From Torreya grandis (taxonomy: Eukaryota > Streptophyta > Pinopsida > Cupressales > Taxaceae): 64,000 bases of DNA. Below the pieces are notes generated by a model. The model was not told the DNA's origin, searched no databases, and was given only the letters and a program-made list of their open reading frames with translations. The position numbers were made by a program, and so were the translations under genes. This document shows, piece by piece, positions 49,511 to 60,270 of the stretch. Location: positions 2,141,501-2,205,500 of the forward strand of contig JARHVA010002006.1 of the NCBI GenBank assembly GCA_037957365.1, given 5' to 3'. The number at the start of each line of letters is the position of its first letter. Position 1 is the first letter of the stretch.

Positions 49511-49963
49511 CTATACATAAGGCTTAGTGTGGAATCTAGCAAGTGGTTGAGTCCTTATGGTCACCTTTGTTCCATATCTTATCCTAAAGGCAAAGAAGGA
49601 CCAATCAGCTAAGAGGTATCCTCCTATCTTAGCTATAAAATCTCTTGAGAGGCAGATTACAAAATGAGCAGGCAATTCCATGACAATAATGTCTTGAAGG
49701 ATGGGAAAACTAAGACATTCATGAAGAACTTTCAGCCCTTTGATCAATCTTATTATCTTGGTAGGTATACCATCTAACCGAATCATTATTTTTTTATGTG
49801 ATTCATAGTTTAGGCCCAATTTATCAGCTACAACTTTGGGCATCACTGATGTAGAGGCTCTACTATCAACTATGCAATTATGAACTAGTTTATCACCCAC
49901 TATGAGAGTGAGGTAGAAAGGTGGAGGCTTTGGTAGATGGTTCCACAATGTTACTAGGGGCAT
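49511..49963 (-). pseudogene. Element D retropepsin (aspartic protease), active-site Gly lost
   Basis: This 150-codon open minus frame reads PPFYLTLIVGDKLVHNC, then IVDSRASTSVMPKVVADKLG, then LDGIPTKIIRLIKGL, IVMELPAHFVICLSRDFIAK and GGYLLADWSFFAFRIRYGTK. This is a retropepsin-like domain of Ty3/gypsy elements (gag-polyprotein aspartic protease). The D-S-G triad has become D-S-R, a single G-to-A change, so the enzyme would be dead although the frame is intact. It lies between gag and the acidic frame. Confidence 0.75.
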
Positions 49964-51700
49964 TGGTAAGAGCTACATGGCCATGACCATTGATTGATGG
50001 TGAAATACTAGTAGGGATAGTAGATATCTATTTTTGTGAGAGCTCTTTTTGGCCAAACATATGAAGGATATCCCAAAGGGAAACAAAAGCCTTTTCACTC
50101 TTCAATGAATCCACTATGTTTAGGGAAGAAGTGCTTACCTTTTCTTGAGTACTTAGAGGCAAATTATTTCTTGGAACTTTAATAATTGAATCACCTTGAG
50201 AAGGCCTTATTGCATTTTGATTTGGAGGAGGTGCAGGAATGTTAGGGACTATCATGCTTGTAACAATGCCTTAATTCCTTTTAAGAGGATTAGATGAACT
50301 TGTAGGCACATTATTATCACCTCCTAGATCCTTCCTTTTGGATCTTGTATTTTTTATAATATAATTTATTTCGTAAACATATAAGTATCTTCCACTAAGA
50401 AGTTAGTGAAACTTTCTCCTTGAGGCTACTTCACTTCCTTGAATTAGGAATTCATCTTCTACTAATAGTAGAGGAGTAACTCCTCCTCAATCAACTAAAG
50501 CTTACTCTCTACCTTCATTGTAATCCATGAATTGGCCTTGTTTATAATCTTCTCCTTGAACCAAGTTTCTATGCACTAGTACCATCTCTCTTGTGTTGGA
50601 AGTAGAATTGGGATTGTATGCATTAGAAGACTTATTGAAATTAGGCTACCCTTGACCTCTCCTTATCCCATATTGTTGACCATATTGCTAATGGTATGGA
50701 TAAAGGTTTTGATGAGCACATTTTTGCATATTGGCTTTCCTATTTTGAGCTTATAAGGCTATGAATCTTACCCTCCAATAAACATCATATTTTGCCTTCT
50801 TAGGATTAGACTTTGACTTATCATTTGCAATAGGAATGTGGGAAATGTTTGGAGTAGCAGCAAATATGTTAGACAACAGAGGCATAGACACTTTTATATG
50901 TAGATTTCATTTTTGAATGAGGCTATTCTCAACTCTAATAGCAAGGTCATATTCTATGGAAAGAGTGAAACTACCCATGGATTGAAGCATAATGGCAATA
51001 TCAGTACCAATGGCTCTCAAGTATGTGGGAAACACAAAGCTATTAGGTTATCTCATGGGAGGAGGAAACCTATGCCAAGTCTTTTGAAACCTCTCATTAA
51101 ATTCATTCATTATTTCCTTAGTAGATCTTTAGATCACATTGATCTGATGAATGAGTAAAGTGTGGTCACTTGTATCCTCAAATCTTGAAGTTACTAACAC
51201 TCCAAAGTCATCCCATGTTGTGATGCAATTGACAAAGTCCTATACCAATCAAGTGATTTTACTATAACTAAAATGGCAAGGAGTCTAATGGCAATATTTA
51301 CCTCAATGACATTATGAAAACTACAAAAATTAGAGATATCCCTGGAGTGTTCACTTGGTGTGACATGACCTTCACCATTAAATATAGACACACTCTCTAT
51401 AGCATTAGGGGGAATGTCATCATAAGAATCAAGATGGATTGGATTTTTATTATTAAATGTATGGAAGGCATGCTACCTATCCATGTTTTATTTAATATAT
51501 TACTTACTCTCTTGATCCTCTTGGATAAAAAATTCTTCTTGCTCTTTAAAGGGTAGAATAGGCTAAGGAAGTTTAAATTCAAGAGGGACGTAGGGTTTAA
51601 GAGGTGGATTGATAGGATTGAAAACTCTACTAAAATATGAACTAGTAAGGACCATGAAGTATGATATAAAATATACAACAAAACAATGGTCTTCAAACAT
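49964..51700 (-). pseudogene. gag: Element D gag, broken
   Basis: The minus strand, read from about 51650, gives a gag N-terminal region with FNGEGHVTPSEH, DISNFCSFHNVIEVNIAIRL and LDWYRTLS (51391-51194), then NEFNERFQKTWHRFP and TDIAIMLQSMG (about 51110-50960). These are hallmarks of the retrotransposon gag domain. The C-terminal part (50900-50028) is Asn-, Gln- and Pro-rich with NIPAPPPNQNAIRPSQGD just before the protease. No clear zinc knuckle was found. It is broken by several stops and at least one frameshift. The position next to the primer site fits the 5' end of the minus-strand transcript. Confidence 0.72.
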
Positions 51701-51802
51701 ATTTTACCTTGAATGGAGTTTATAAATGCTAATTAGCACACTAATATGCATTTGATGTTGTCAAGGCCAACATTTACCTTGATAGGTTATCTTTAGGATA
51801 AT

Positions 51803-51825
51803 GGGTCCCATCGATCATGCCAGAA
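51803..51825 (-). other. Primer-binding site of element D
   Basis: On the minus strand TTCTGGCATGATCGATGGGA plus CCC follows the 5' LTR. It is the same type of site as in elements B and C, which supports the element's orientation. The tRNA is not assigned. Confidence 0.65.
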
Positions 51826-51826
51826 C

Positions 51827-52651
51827 TATTTTCACTAAATTTTTCACCCTAGAGGAGTTTTTTCAAGCCTAATATAATATTTTAGAAACATTGGAATAGT
51901 TCTAGTTATGTGGGTTTACCTATAGTAGAAGTAGACCCTAGGTTTAAGGGCTAGCTCCCTAAATTTGCCTTGAAGTGCTTTCACCTATACTAACTAATTA
52001 CTTGTGGGAAGGGACAAAAGTATGCATGAAATAAATTTATTCTAAGGGGTTGATACACCATGAAGATATCTAGTATTTTTTCATTCTTCTTTCGCTAAGA
52101 AATAAGACCTAAAAACTAGCTTCAAAGTCCTATGATATTCTAACATTAGTATTTCAATATAGAGTTGATATCATAAGACAACTAAAGGTAAGTGGACTAG
52201 AAGGAAAATTACACACTCTAAGGGCACTTTCACACTTAAATATATCCAAACACACTAGCTACACTCTATATGACCTATTAGAATGAGAACTCCTTGTACT
52301 AGACATGAAATGATAAGTAGAAGCAAGGAAATAATCACTAGATATCACCATTCATCACTTTTCATACTAAGACAAAATGTTTGTGAACTCAAAAACAGAT
52401 TATTTATATTATTCAAAGGCAAATTGCAAAATCAAACTAGTAGGGCTTCACCATACATGGTTTGCAATTATGAAACAAGTGATAAAATGGCTAGTACTTA
52501 TAGAATGTGAGAAAGGAGAGAGAAGAATGAAGTCCAAGAATCACAAAACCACTTGTCAAACTAAGACAAGGAGTTACATATATAAAGGAATGAAATATGG
52601 GATAGACCATGCAAGGTTAGACCATGCAAGGTCTACTTGGACAAATGTCAT
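51827..52651 (-). repeat. 5' LTR of element D, first part
   Basis: It matches 43371 to about 44190, for example GTGGGTTTACCTATAGTAGA and CACACTAGCTACACTCTATA. It is broken after ACAAATGTCAT by element E and resumes at 58136. Open frames at 52283-52706 are chance. Confidence 0.8.
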
Positions 52652-52998
52652 TGTAATGAAATTATTTAGATGTTTACACAAAAAGATTTTATATCACATA
52701 AAATAAGTAAATATGAGAGATCACACAATAATAATTGATAGCATAGCAGAATAATGGATAATATAGAAAAGCCACTTCAAGTGGCCAACCTCAACAGTAA
52801 TGCACTAATAGCAGAATACTTAACATCATGCATAAAGACTAACCACTACCTCCTATATATAATCTACTTAACCAAGGTTATTTCATAGGCTAACCTATTT
52901 GAGAGCATAGAGAAATGTAACAAGTATATAAAAGAGGTATGTAAGCCATAAGTCAGCCAAACATATCCCTAGACACACCAATTATTAAGGGTGTATCA
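52652..52998 (-). repeat. 3' LTR of element E
   Basis: The plus strand reads TGTAATGAAATTATTTAG to GGGTGTATCA. It matches 57786-58130. It lies next to the polypurine tract at 53000-53012. Confidence 0.85.
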
Positions 52999-52999
52999 A

Positions 53000-53012
53000 T
53001 CCCCTCCCCTTT
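53000..53012 (-). other. Polypurine tract of element E
   Basis: On the minus strand AAAGGGGAGGGG lies directly before the 3' LTR. This is the expected plus-strand primer site and shows that the LTR on the left is the 3' one. Confidence 0.8.
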
Positions 53013-53039
53013 AAAACAATATTATCCTCAACATTATGG

Positions 53040-53165
53040 TAACTCTAGATGTTGCTGTACAAATGCTTCATCCTCCCAAGTGGCATCTTCACATGGTAGA
53101 TTCTTCTATTTGAATAGGTACTCTATAATCACTTTGGAATGTAGTTTCTTGGTATGCATGTGAAG
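53040..53165 (-). pseudogene. Chromodomain at the C-terminus of element E integrase
   Basis: The minus strand reads VIIEYLFK, a stop, KNLPCEDATWEDEAFVQQH. This is the Y-L-V-K-W-K...ATWE chromodomain signature of Ty3/gypsy chromoviruses, and the stop stands at the Trp of KW. Upstream pieces (KIGSVA, FHVSCL, ELDEEGRVFLDPKAIL) are the integrase C-terminal region. In active relatives this domain guides integration to chromatin. Confidence 0.78.
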
Positions 53166-53169
53166 GATT

Positions 53170-54560
53170 GCTTTAGGATCAAGAAAAACTCTACCTTCCT
53201 CATCTAATTCTAGTAATTTTATTTAAATGGCAACTCTATGTCTAATGACTTTATTCAAGCATGATACATGAAATACTAGATGTATGTGATTGGAAGAAGG
53301 AAACTCTAATTTTTAAGCCACACTACCAATTTTATACATGATCTGATAAGGCCCATAATACTTAGGGGATAAGTTGTTATCTTTTTTTTGTTGCTTCAAT
53401 GGCATTTGCTTATATGGCTAAAAGAGAACAAAGACCTAATCACCAATGTCAAAATGCATCTCACTTCTATGTTAATCTACCTATTGCTTCATGTGATTAT
53501 GGGCCATAGCTAAATTTTCACACAAACATGCAAGGACCTCCTATTGATGGTGTATATGTTCTTCAACTACACAAACCTTAGGATGGACCTTTAAGGTTGA
53601 AGTGATGGATAGAGGGTGGTATCCATATAGTGTCATAAACAAAGAAATTTTGGAAGAACTATGAATAGAAGTATTATACCACCATTCATTAAGTGGAAAC
53701 CAATGAACTCATTTATCCTATTTATCAAAAACAAAACAATGAAGATATCCTTTTAAACATTTGTTGACTACCTCAGTTTATCCATCAAACTGAGGATGAT
53801 AGGATGAACTATGAGCCAACTAGATGCCCAAACTTATAACTAACTCAGTCCAAAAATTACTAATGAAAATGATATCTCTATCACTGATAATGATCTTAGG
53901 GTTCCCATACAATTTTTGAACTGTATGGAGAAAAGCAACAGCTACTATACTACAAAAATATGACTATGATAAAGAACAAAAATGAGCATACTTACTGAGA
54001 TGATCCACAACAACCATGATAACATTTTGACCATCAGATCTTGGTAACCCTTTAATGAAATCCATAGATACCTCTTCCTAACACTAGCTAGGAATGGATA
54101 AAGGTTATAAAATACCTAGGGTTTTGATGGTTTTGCCTTTGTTTTGTTGATAGATCATACATTCAACCACATATTTCTAGACATCCCCCTTGAGTCCTTC
54201 CCAAAAAAAATCCTGCTCGATTTTGTGATAGGTTTTCAAAAATCCTAAATGACCCCCAATTGGAGTTGCATAAAGTTCTTGAAGGATTTTTTGTTAAAGA
54301 AGAAAATCCTTAAGTACAATCTATCTTTATACCATAATGCATTAGCCTTCCATGTGAATTTGTCATATCCACCTAAACCTTGTTGAAAATTTTGAATCAA
54401 ATCATGGGTAGAACTAACATGTTCCCATTTTGATCATGTTTTATCTAACCAATCTACTGACAAAATGGTTATGGCACATAGCAATGCCTCAAATGTTCAT
54501 CCTTTCTAGATAGTGCATCTACCACCACATTGTCCTTGCCTTTTTTGTAGACTATTTCAA
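53170..54560 (-). pseudogene. Element E integrase, broken
   Basis: The minus strand read from 54560 gives the HHCC-like N-terminal zinc region (SFRIFKTYHKIEQDFFWEG, about 54190-54250), then the core (SMDFIKGLPRSDGQN and VVVDHLSKYAHF at about 53970-54075, YHPQFDG-stop-TEVVNKCLKGYL at about 53740-53800), then the C-terminal part merging with the chromodomain. The order and motifs are those of a gypsy integrase. It is broken by many stops. Confidence 0.75.
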
Positions 54561-54950
54561 AATCATAACCTAACATCTTAGTTATCCATTTATGTTGTTC
54601 TTTAGATATTTGAGACTATCATGATTATTATTTACCTAAAAGTTATGACCCATGAAATAAGGTCTCCATTGTTTGATTGCATGCAAAATAGCCATCATTT
54701 CCTTCTCATAGATGGTCTTGTGCTGATTTTTACCTTTTAGTTGATGACTTTCAAATGCAAGTAGTCTACCTTCTTGCATTAGTACAAACCCATACCATAC
54801 CCAATTATATCACATTTAACCACAAAAGTCTTGGAAAAATTAGGAGTGGCCAATACTAGAGTAGTGCACATAGTCAATTTTAATTGTTCAAATGATTGAG
54901 TAGCTACATTAGTCCACTGAAAGGAGTCTTTCTTCAATAAAGAGGTGAGT
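54561..54950 (-). pseudogene. Element E RNase H, broken
   Basis: The minus strand has FVVKCDIIGYGMG (start of the RNase H fold, first Asp at about 54800), LAFESHQLKGKNQHKTIYEKEMMAILHAI (about 54675-54765) and WRPYFMGHNF, then DSLKYLKEQHK and FEIVYKKGKDNVVVDALSRK. These are the standard gypsy RNase H blocks. Several stops interrupt them. Confidence 0.75.
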
Positions 54951-55760
54951 GGGGCTGCAATACTATCATAATTTTTGATAAACCTATGATAGTAACCAGT
55001 TAGCTCTAAAAATCCTCATAGTTACTTGAGTGTCTTAGGAATTATCCAGTCCACCATTGCTTAGATTTTTTTAGGATCCACTTTCGCTCCTTCATAAGAA
55101 ACCAGATGATCCAAATATTCAACCTCACAAGCCCCAAAAGTACATTTGGAAGGTTTGGCATATAATTGATGTTGTTATAAAATGGAGAGTACATGTTTCA
55201 TATGTTGTAAATGGTCTTCCCAATTTTTAATGTAAATGAGGATATCATTAAAGAATACTACAATAAATTTCCTCAAAATGGCCTAAAAATAGTATTCATC
55301 AAACTTTGAAAAGTATATGGTGCATTTGTTAGACCAAAAGTCATAACCAAAAACTCATAATGGCCCTCATGAGTATTGAAAGTTATTTTGGGTATGTCTT
55401 CATCACAGATCTAGATTTGATGATACCTAGAATGTAGATCTAACTTGGTAAAATAAAAAGCACCATTCATTTCATCTAGTAAATAATCAATGATAGGAAT
55501 AGGAAACTTATCTTTGATAGTGTACTTGTTGACTTCTCTATAGTTAGGGTACATCCTCTAGGTGTCATCTTTCTTTCTCACCATGACAACTAGTGAAAAA
55601 TATTTGCTTTGGCTATGGTGAATGATTCCTACATCTAAAATCTCCTATACCATCTTTTCAATTTCACTTTTTTGGGCATAGGGATACATGTATGGCTTAA
55701 TGTTGGGTGGTGTACTACCAGAATAAGTTTGATATCATGATCATGTGTGTGGCTAGGTGG
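54951..55760 (-). pseudogene. Element E reverse transcriptase, catalytic Asp lost
   Basis: From the right, the minus strand gives VVMVRKKDDT, a stop, [20 protein letters not shown], then [46 protein letters not shown], then VVFFNDILIYIKNWEDHL, then [17 protein letters not shown] and GYYHRFIKNYDSIAAPL. All RT blocks are in order. The catalytic F-D-D box reads F-N-D (plus strand near 55236-55262), so the first Asp is Asn. With the stops this rules out activity. Confidence 0.82.
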
Positions 55761-55843
55761 AAGTCCTTTTAGCATGTCACCAAAACCATAAAATGGGAAC
55801 CAATCATTTTTTATAGATTAAGACATGGAAATGGCTAAGTTGG

Positions 55844-56290
55844 TTAGACTTCCATGGAAAACAAATGAGATACAAATCCTTCAACACCCTTATAAAGAAT
55901 CTTTTTCATTTGATGGGAGCTAACAAGTTGTGAAGATTTATCCCTTAATCTCCATAGCTCAAATGTCCTTTCTTCAAAATGAAAATGCATGAATAATTCT
56001 TGGAAATTCATCTCAATAGTGCCCAAAATGGTGAGCCATTGTACTCTCAAAATAATATCAATTTCACCCATAGAAATCAAAAACATAAGAGAATCCAATA
56101 AGTAGTCTCCCATTGCCAGCTTAATACTATGACATTTTCTTGAATAAATGATAGTACCACCATTTGTAATCATAACCTAAAATTTTGGAGTTGGATAAAT
56201 GAAATAGTTCAAATGAGCAACCAACTTATTTTTGATGAAGTTGTGTGTGCTCCTAGAATCAATCAATATAGTGACCTATTTCTTAAGGAA
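55844..56290 (-). pseudogene. Element E protease, active-site Gly lost
   Basis: The minus strand carries TILIDSRSTHNFIKNKL (about 56280-56230), where family members have D-S-G-S-T-H-N-F, then the 109-codon frame 56173-55844 with KLAMGDYLLDSLMFLISMGE, IILRVQWLTILGTIEMNFQE and LFMHFHFEERTFEL. This is the retropepsin region of chromovirus pol. The same Gly-to-Arg change is seen in the protease of element D. Confidence 0.78.
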
Positions 56291-56299
56291 ACCCATCAC

Positions 56300-57365
56300 C
56301 TTAAGAGTTTGGGGAGTACTAATACCTAAAAGGGCATGATAAAAAATAGTAGGTTAAGAGTCTTTAGATTCTTCCTTAGGACCTTCTACATCCTCACCAT
56401 GTACTTCATCATCTTCATCATTGACACCTTAAATGTAAAACAACTTCTTTTCAGTACAATGATGATCTTTGCTCCATTTTCTATTGCAACCATAACACAA
56501 CCATTTGGCTCATTTCTCCTCAATTTGTCATTTTGTTAATCTAGTAGGGTATGGAAATGATGGTGTTGAAAAGGTGCAATGATGACCAGTAGTGAAAGTT
56601 TTCCTTTTAACCATCTCTTTTTCTTCTACCATACATGCCTAGGGATAGCTTTTGATATAGATGATGAATTAAATATGAAAACCTCTAATTGGATGCTATC
56701 TTTGAGTTCACATAGAAATAGATTAGTCAAATTGTCCTCAGTGATATCTTCCACCTGTAAAGAGAGATTTTAAAATTGATGAATATAATCCTTCATAGTT
56801 CTTGATTGTCATAGTTTGGCTAATTATCTAAAATAGTTCTCAGAGACATTATTTTGATAATGAACCAAAAACTCCTCGGTGAAAATAGACCATGTAAAAG
56901 GAGCACTATTCTTTTTCTTTTGAGCACATAATCAGTGATACCAAATAAATTGCTCCAGTTCTAGATAAATCACCTTCTCAGAACCAAGGGTTTGACGCAG
57001 CTTAAATAAATTCTCAATTTGGGTGATCCAAGTGAGAATATCATTACCATTGAACTTACACATGTCCACTTTTGGAAACATTATTTTCATACCAGAATTG
57101 GAGTTGTTAGTATTAAGAGGAGGATTTAAATGATCAAGTGGAGGGTTGTTGGGTTGAAATTGAGATGTAAGGGTAGCTAATTACATAGTGATATGATGAA
57201 ATTCATTTTGAACCCCATTAATCTCTTTACATCCATAAAACATTAGCTCAGATTGCAATAAAGTCATCATGCCTCATCAAATTCTTTATGTCTGCCTGAA
57301 GCTAAGAAATTGCCAAATCTAGAGTACCAAATTCCATGTCATTAGTAGGAGTCTTAGGAGTTTAT
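56300..57365 (-). pseudogene. gag: Element E gag, broken
   Basis: The minus strand has a CCHC-like knuckle near 56450-56510 (CYGCNRKWSKDHHCTEKKLF) before the protease, as in chromovirus gag. Upstream the gag core is only faintly readable through numerous stops (MEFGTLDLAISQLQADIKNLM near 57340). The knuckle residues C, C, H and C are in place. Confidence 0.65.
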
Positions 57366-57772
57366 TTCCCCCCTTTTCTTCCTCGAGTACTAGGACCTAC
57401 CATATACAAACCATATGAGGGTTTTACCCCCAAAAAAGTTTACTAGGAGATGGTACCGTTATGATCACCTTGTCAAAACAAATCCAATGACTATCTTTGT
57501 ACACTAGGGTCACTATTTTGGCACCAAAAAAGTGTACCGATAGAATATACCATTGTGATCATCTCATCGAGATGAATCTAATGATTTCAATTGTATAAAG
57601 GGATTTTTTTCTAGACTTTTTTTTTCAAAAAAGCATTTTAATCAATACTACATTGAAAAAATAATAATTCTTCATGGATTGCAAGTTATGTTTTTTTTTG
57701 CTCCCACCACTCCTAGAAGACACGCCTCTCTAGATTCAAAAAAATTCCATAGAAAACTTTACCAAATAAAAT

Positions 57773-57784
57773 ATCTAATACCAC
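57773..57784 (-). other. Primer-binding site of element E, degenerate initiator-Met type
   Basis: On the minus strand TGGTATTAGATA follows the 5' LTR. It differs from the standard TGGTATCAGAGC at three positions. Confidence 0.7.
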
Positions 57785-57785
57785 T

Positions 57786-58130
57786 TGTAATGAAATTACT
57801 TAGATGTTCACTTAGAATGATTTTATATCACACAAAATAAGCAAATATGAGAGATCACACAATAATAATTAATAGCAAGGAAGAATACTAGATAATATAA
57901 AAAAGCCACTTTGAGGGGGAAACCTCCACAAAAATGCACTAATATTAGAATACTTAACATCATGCATAAATACAAACCACTACCTCATATATAGTCTACT
58001 TAGCCAAGGTTATTCCATAGGCTGACCTATCTAAGAACATAGATAAATGTCAGAAGTATATAAAAGAGGTATGTAAGCCATAAGTTAGCCACATGTATTC
58101 CTAAACACACCAATGGTTAAGGATGTAATA
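57786..58130 (-). repeat. 5' LTR of element E
   Basis: It is a direct repeat of 52652-52998. The terminal CA on the right has decayed to TA. The second target-duplication copy (TTCAT) follows. Confidence 0.85.
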
Positions 58131-58135
58131 TTCAT

Positions 58136-60270
58136 CTAAAGGCATTAAAAATTCCTCAAATCTCACATAGAATTATCTTGGCTAGCTTCTTGAAATTGCC
58201 CTCATCATTGGTTTCTCTTGACTGATCCTTAGTAGACTAGGGATTTATGAAATCATTGCACTATGAGGGAGTTATTAGAAACATGATATAACATGCATTG
58301 GATGTGTCTATATTCATCAATATGTTTTTTTATAAGTAATCTCATTGTATGAAGTCATAATCACCCTTCTTTAGACCTATCTTCATAGTTGGCACTAAAA
58401 ATCTCTTCAATTATCCTATCCAATCCAATCCATATTGGTGAGGTTATGACAATTGTACAAGGTCTTTAAGTCTCTATATTCATCAAGTAGACCTTAAAAA
58501 TCCTCTCAATTAAATTTATCACCTTCTCACTTGGTGATCACTCTTTGTTCACTATGTTAGTTAGGATTGGTTGAGATGAAGGTACTTGTAGAGGTACTTA
58601 TGTGATTTTATGAAGTAATATATGGACTGAGGATTTAGATTAGGTCTCATTCTATCTCCCAATGTAATATTCATGATTTGAAAGCTTTATGTACCTTTAA
58701 AACATCAAAAACTATCAAAGAAACTAGTTTTATACCCTATTTATACAAATAAGGTAGAATCCAAATTGATAAGAAGGATCCCTATGGAGTCCTCTATAAT
58801 TCCAAGTAACTTTACTACTCAAACTAACCTTCTTAGATGCCTTTTCTTCTTTATCTTTCCCATCAAGTCATTATCAAGGGTTTTAGAGGGTTTTAGGTAA
58901 TCTTATCCCTTAAGGATTGTTCATAAATTTTTGACGTCTAAACCCCAAAAAAATTACAATATAACCTTGTTTATGACCTTATAAAACATATCCTATCTCC
59001 TTGAGATCCCATGCTATGTGTTTGTACTATTGTGAGGTTCTAAACTTGCCTTCTCAAAATATGTTTCACATTATGCATACTCTTATCATGTTTCTAAGCC
59101 AATAAATGACTCATTCATGGCTTTATTTACAAATAATAGGCTCAAACACACCTTATATCTCCCTATGTCCATGTTCTAATGCTTTATAATGTCCTCCTAG
59201 CCTTAGAAATGGTATTGTCCCTCTAATTGGGATTTAAACCTAAACTAAACCTAAATAACTTGATTGTGTTTCATTAATTAGGGGAACTCATTATAGTTTT
59301 AAGCACCTTTGAGACCTTAATCATCCTTTTTCATGTTCTTTATAAACTCACCATATCATTCTTCAAGGTTTCCACTGCTCTCAACCCACCTTCCTATCAT
59401 TTGCTTACTAACCATGCAGTTTTTATCTCCCTAGGAGTGCCCTCTATCTAAGATAGAATGGAAGGCATCTCCCCTATTTCCTTAGGTAAAAATAAGGTAT
59501 ATGAGGCTTATTAAAGTTATGGGGACCCTATTCACAAAATTTTATGGTTATATCTCATCAACAACATCTTCTAATATTCCAAAACCTAAGACATACTTTT
59601 TATTTAACACAACTATGCAAGGTTTTGTATGCTGACTATAGGTTTCATGATAGAACATTTATTTTCCCTATTCTCCAAGTTTTTATAATTTCATGTCATG
59701 TAAATCACTTTAAAAAATATCTTAACCATGTTCATTATCATTCTTCTTTGCCAACTCTTTAAGATATACCTTCTACTTGATAGGCCTAGTTGGTGAGTCA
59801 TCTATGCATTGTGTTCTTGATCAGAAAAAGGGATGCCTATAGGTATCTATTATGGGGTTAGACATTTTTTTAATGCCTAAAGACCTTCTTTAACTCCTCA
59901 ATTTCAATTCAAAATCATTTGGATTTACTCACCCCATGTATATGCTAGGCCATACTCTAAATTACCATGTTCGAGCTCACTATCATGTTATAGTCAACTA
60001 TAGTTGACCATTTTTGGAGTAACAAGGGTCTTATAGGTGATTTAAAACCCCTTAAAACTATTATGCATAACCTAGGGTTCCTTTTTATCCTTTGGAATCA
60101 TATCCATCTTGCATATGTTTCATGTTTACAAGGTTTCATCTCTTAGTTCATAACATGAACCTATAAATACCTAATGTTAGGTTATAGATGAACACTCTAA
60201 GGAAAAATGATGAATATCCCAACAATATACTCCACACAATCCAACTCTAATACCTACAAATCCACTTGTA
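58136..60270 (-). repeat. 5' LTR of element D, second part
   Basis: It matches about 44190-46302, for example TGACTCATTCATGG, ATGTGTTTGTACT and CTATAGTTGACCATT, in the same order. Similarity weakens after about 60200, so the end is approximate. A 72-codon frame at 59544-59762 is chance. Confidence 0.72.

Larger units (their letters stand above)
52652..58130 (-). mobile_element. Element E: Ty3/gypsy chromovirus (Reina-like), complete layout but decayed
   Basis: Short LTRs (52652-52998 and 57786-58130, about 345 bp) flank a minus-strand gag-pol with protease, RT, RNase H, integrase and chromodomain. The total of 5.48 kb and the short LTRs fit the Reina lineage. Flanking GTCAT (52647-52651) and TTCAT (58131-58135) are a 4/5 target duplication. 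Many TAG, TAA and TGA codons and loss of catalytic residues make it inactive. It sits inside the 5' LTR of element D. Confidence 0.88.
43371..60270 (-). mobile_element. Element D: minus-strand LTR retrotransposon with gag and protease, no pol found
   Basis: The left direct repeat (43371 to about 46302) matches 51827-52651 plus 58136 to about 60270, so the right LTR is split by element E. The lengths agree (about 2.93 and 2.96 kb). A primer site, gag and protease on the minus strand show that the right repeat is the 5' LTR. The right end is uncertain because similarity fades after 60200, and no target duplication could be confirmed. The internal region (46303-51826) shows no RT, RNase H or integrase. 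Confidence 0.78.

Noticed and set aside
60208..60230. TGATGAATATCC as left end of element F's 3' LTR
   Set aside because: It would give the right LTR length, but the following sequence does not align with 63655 onward or with element A's LTR end.
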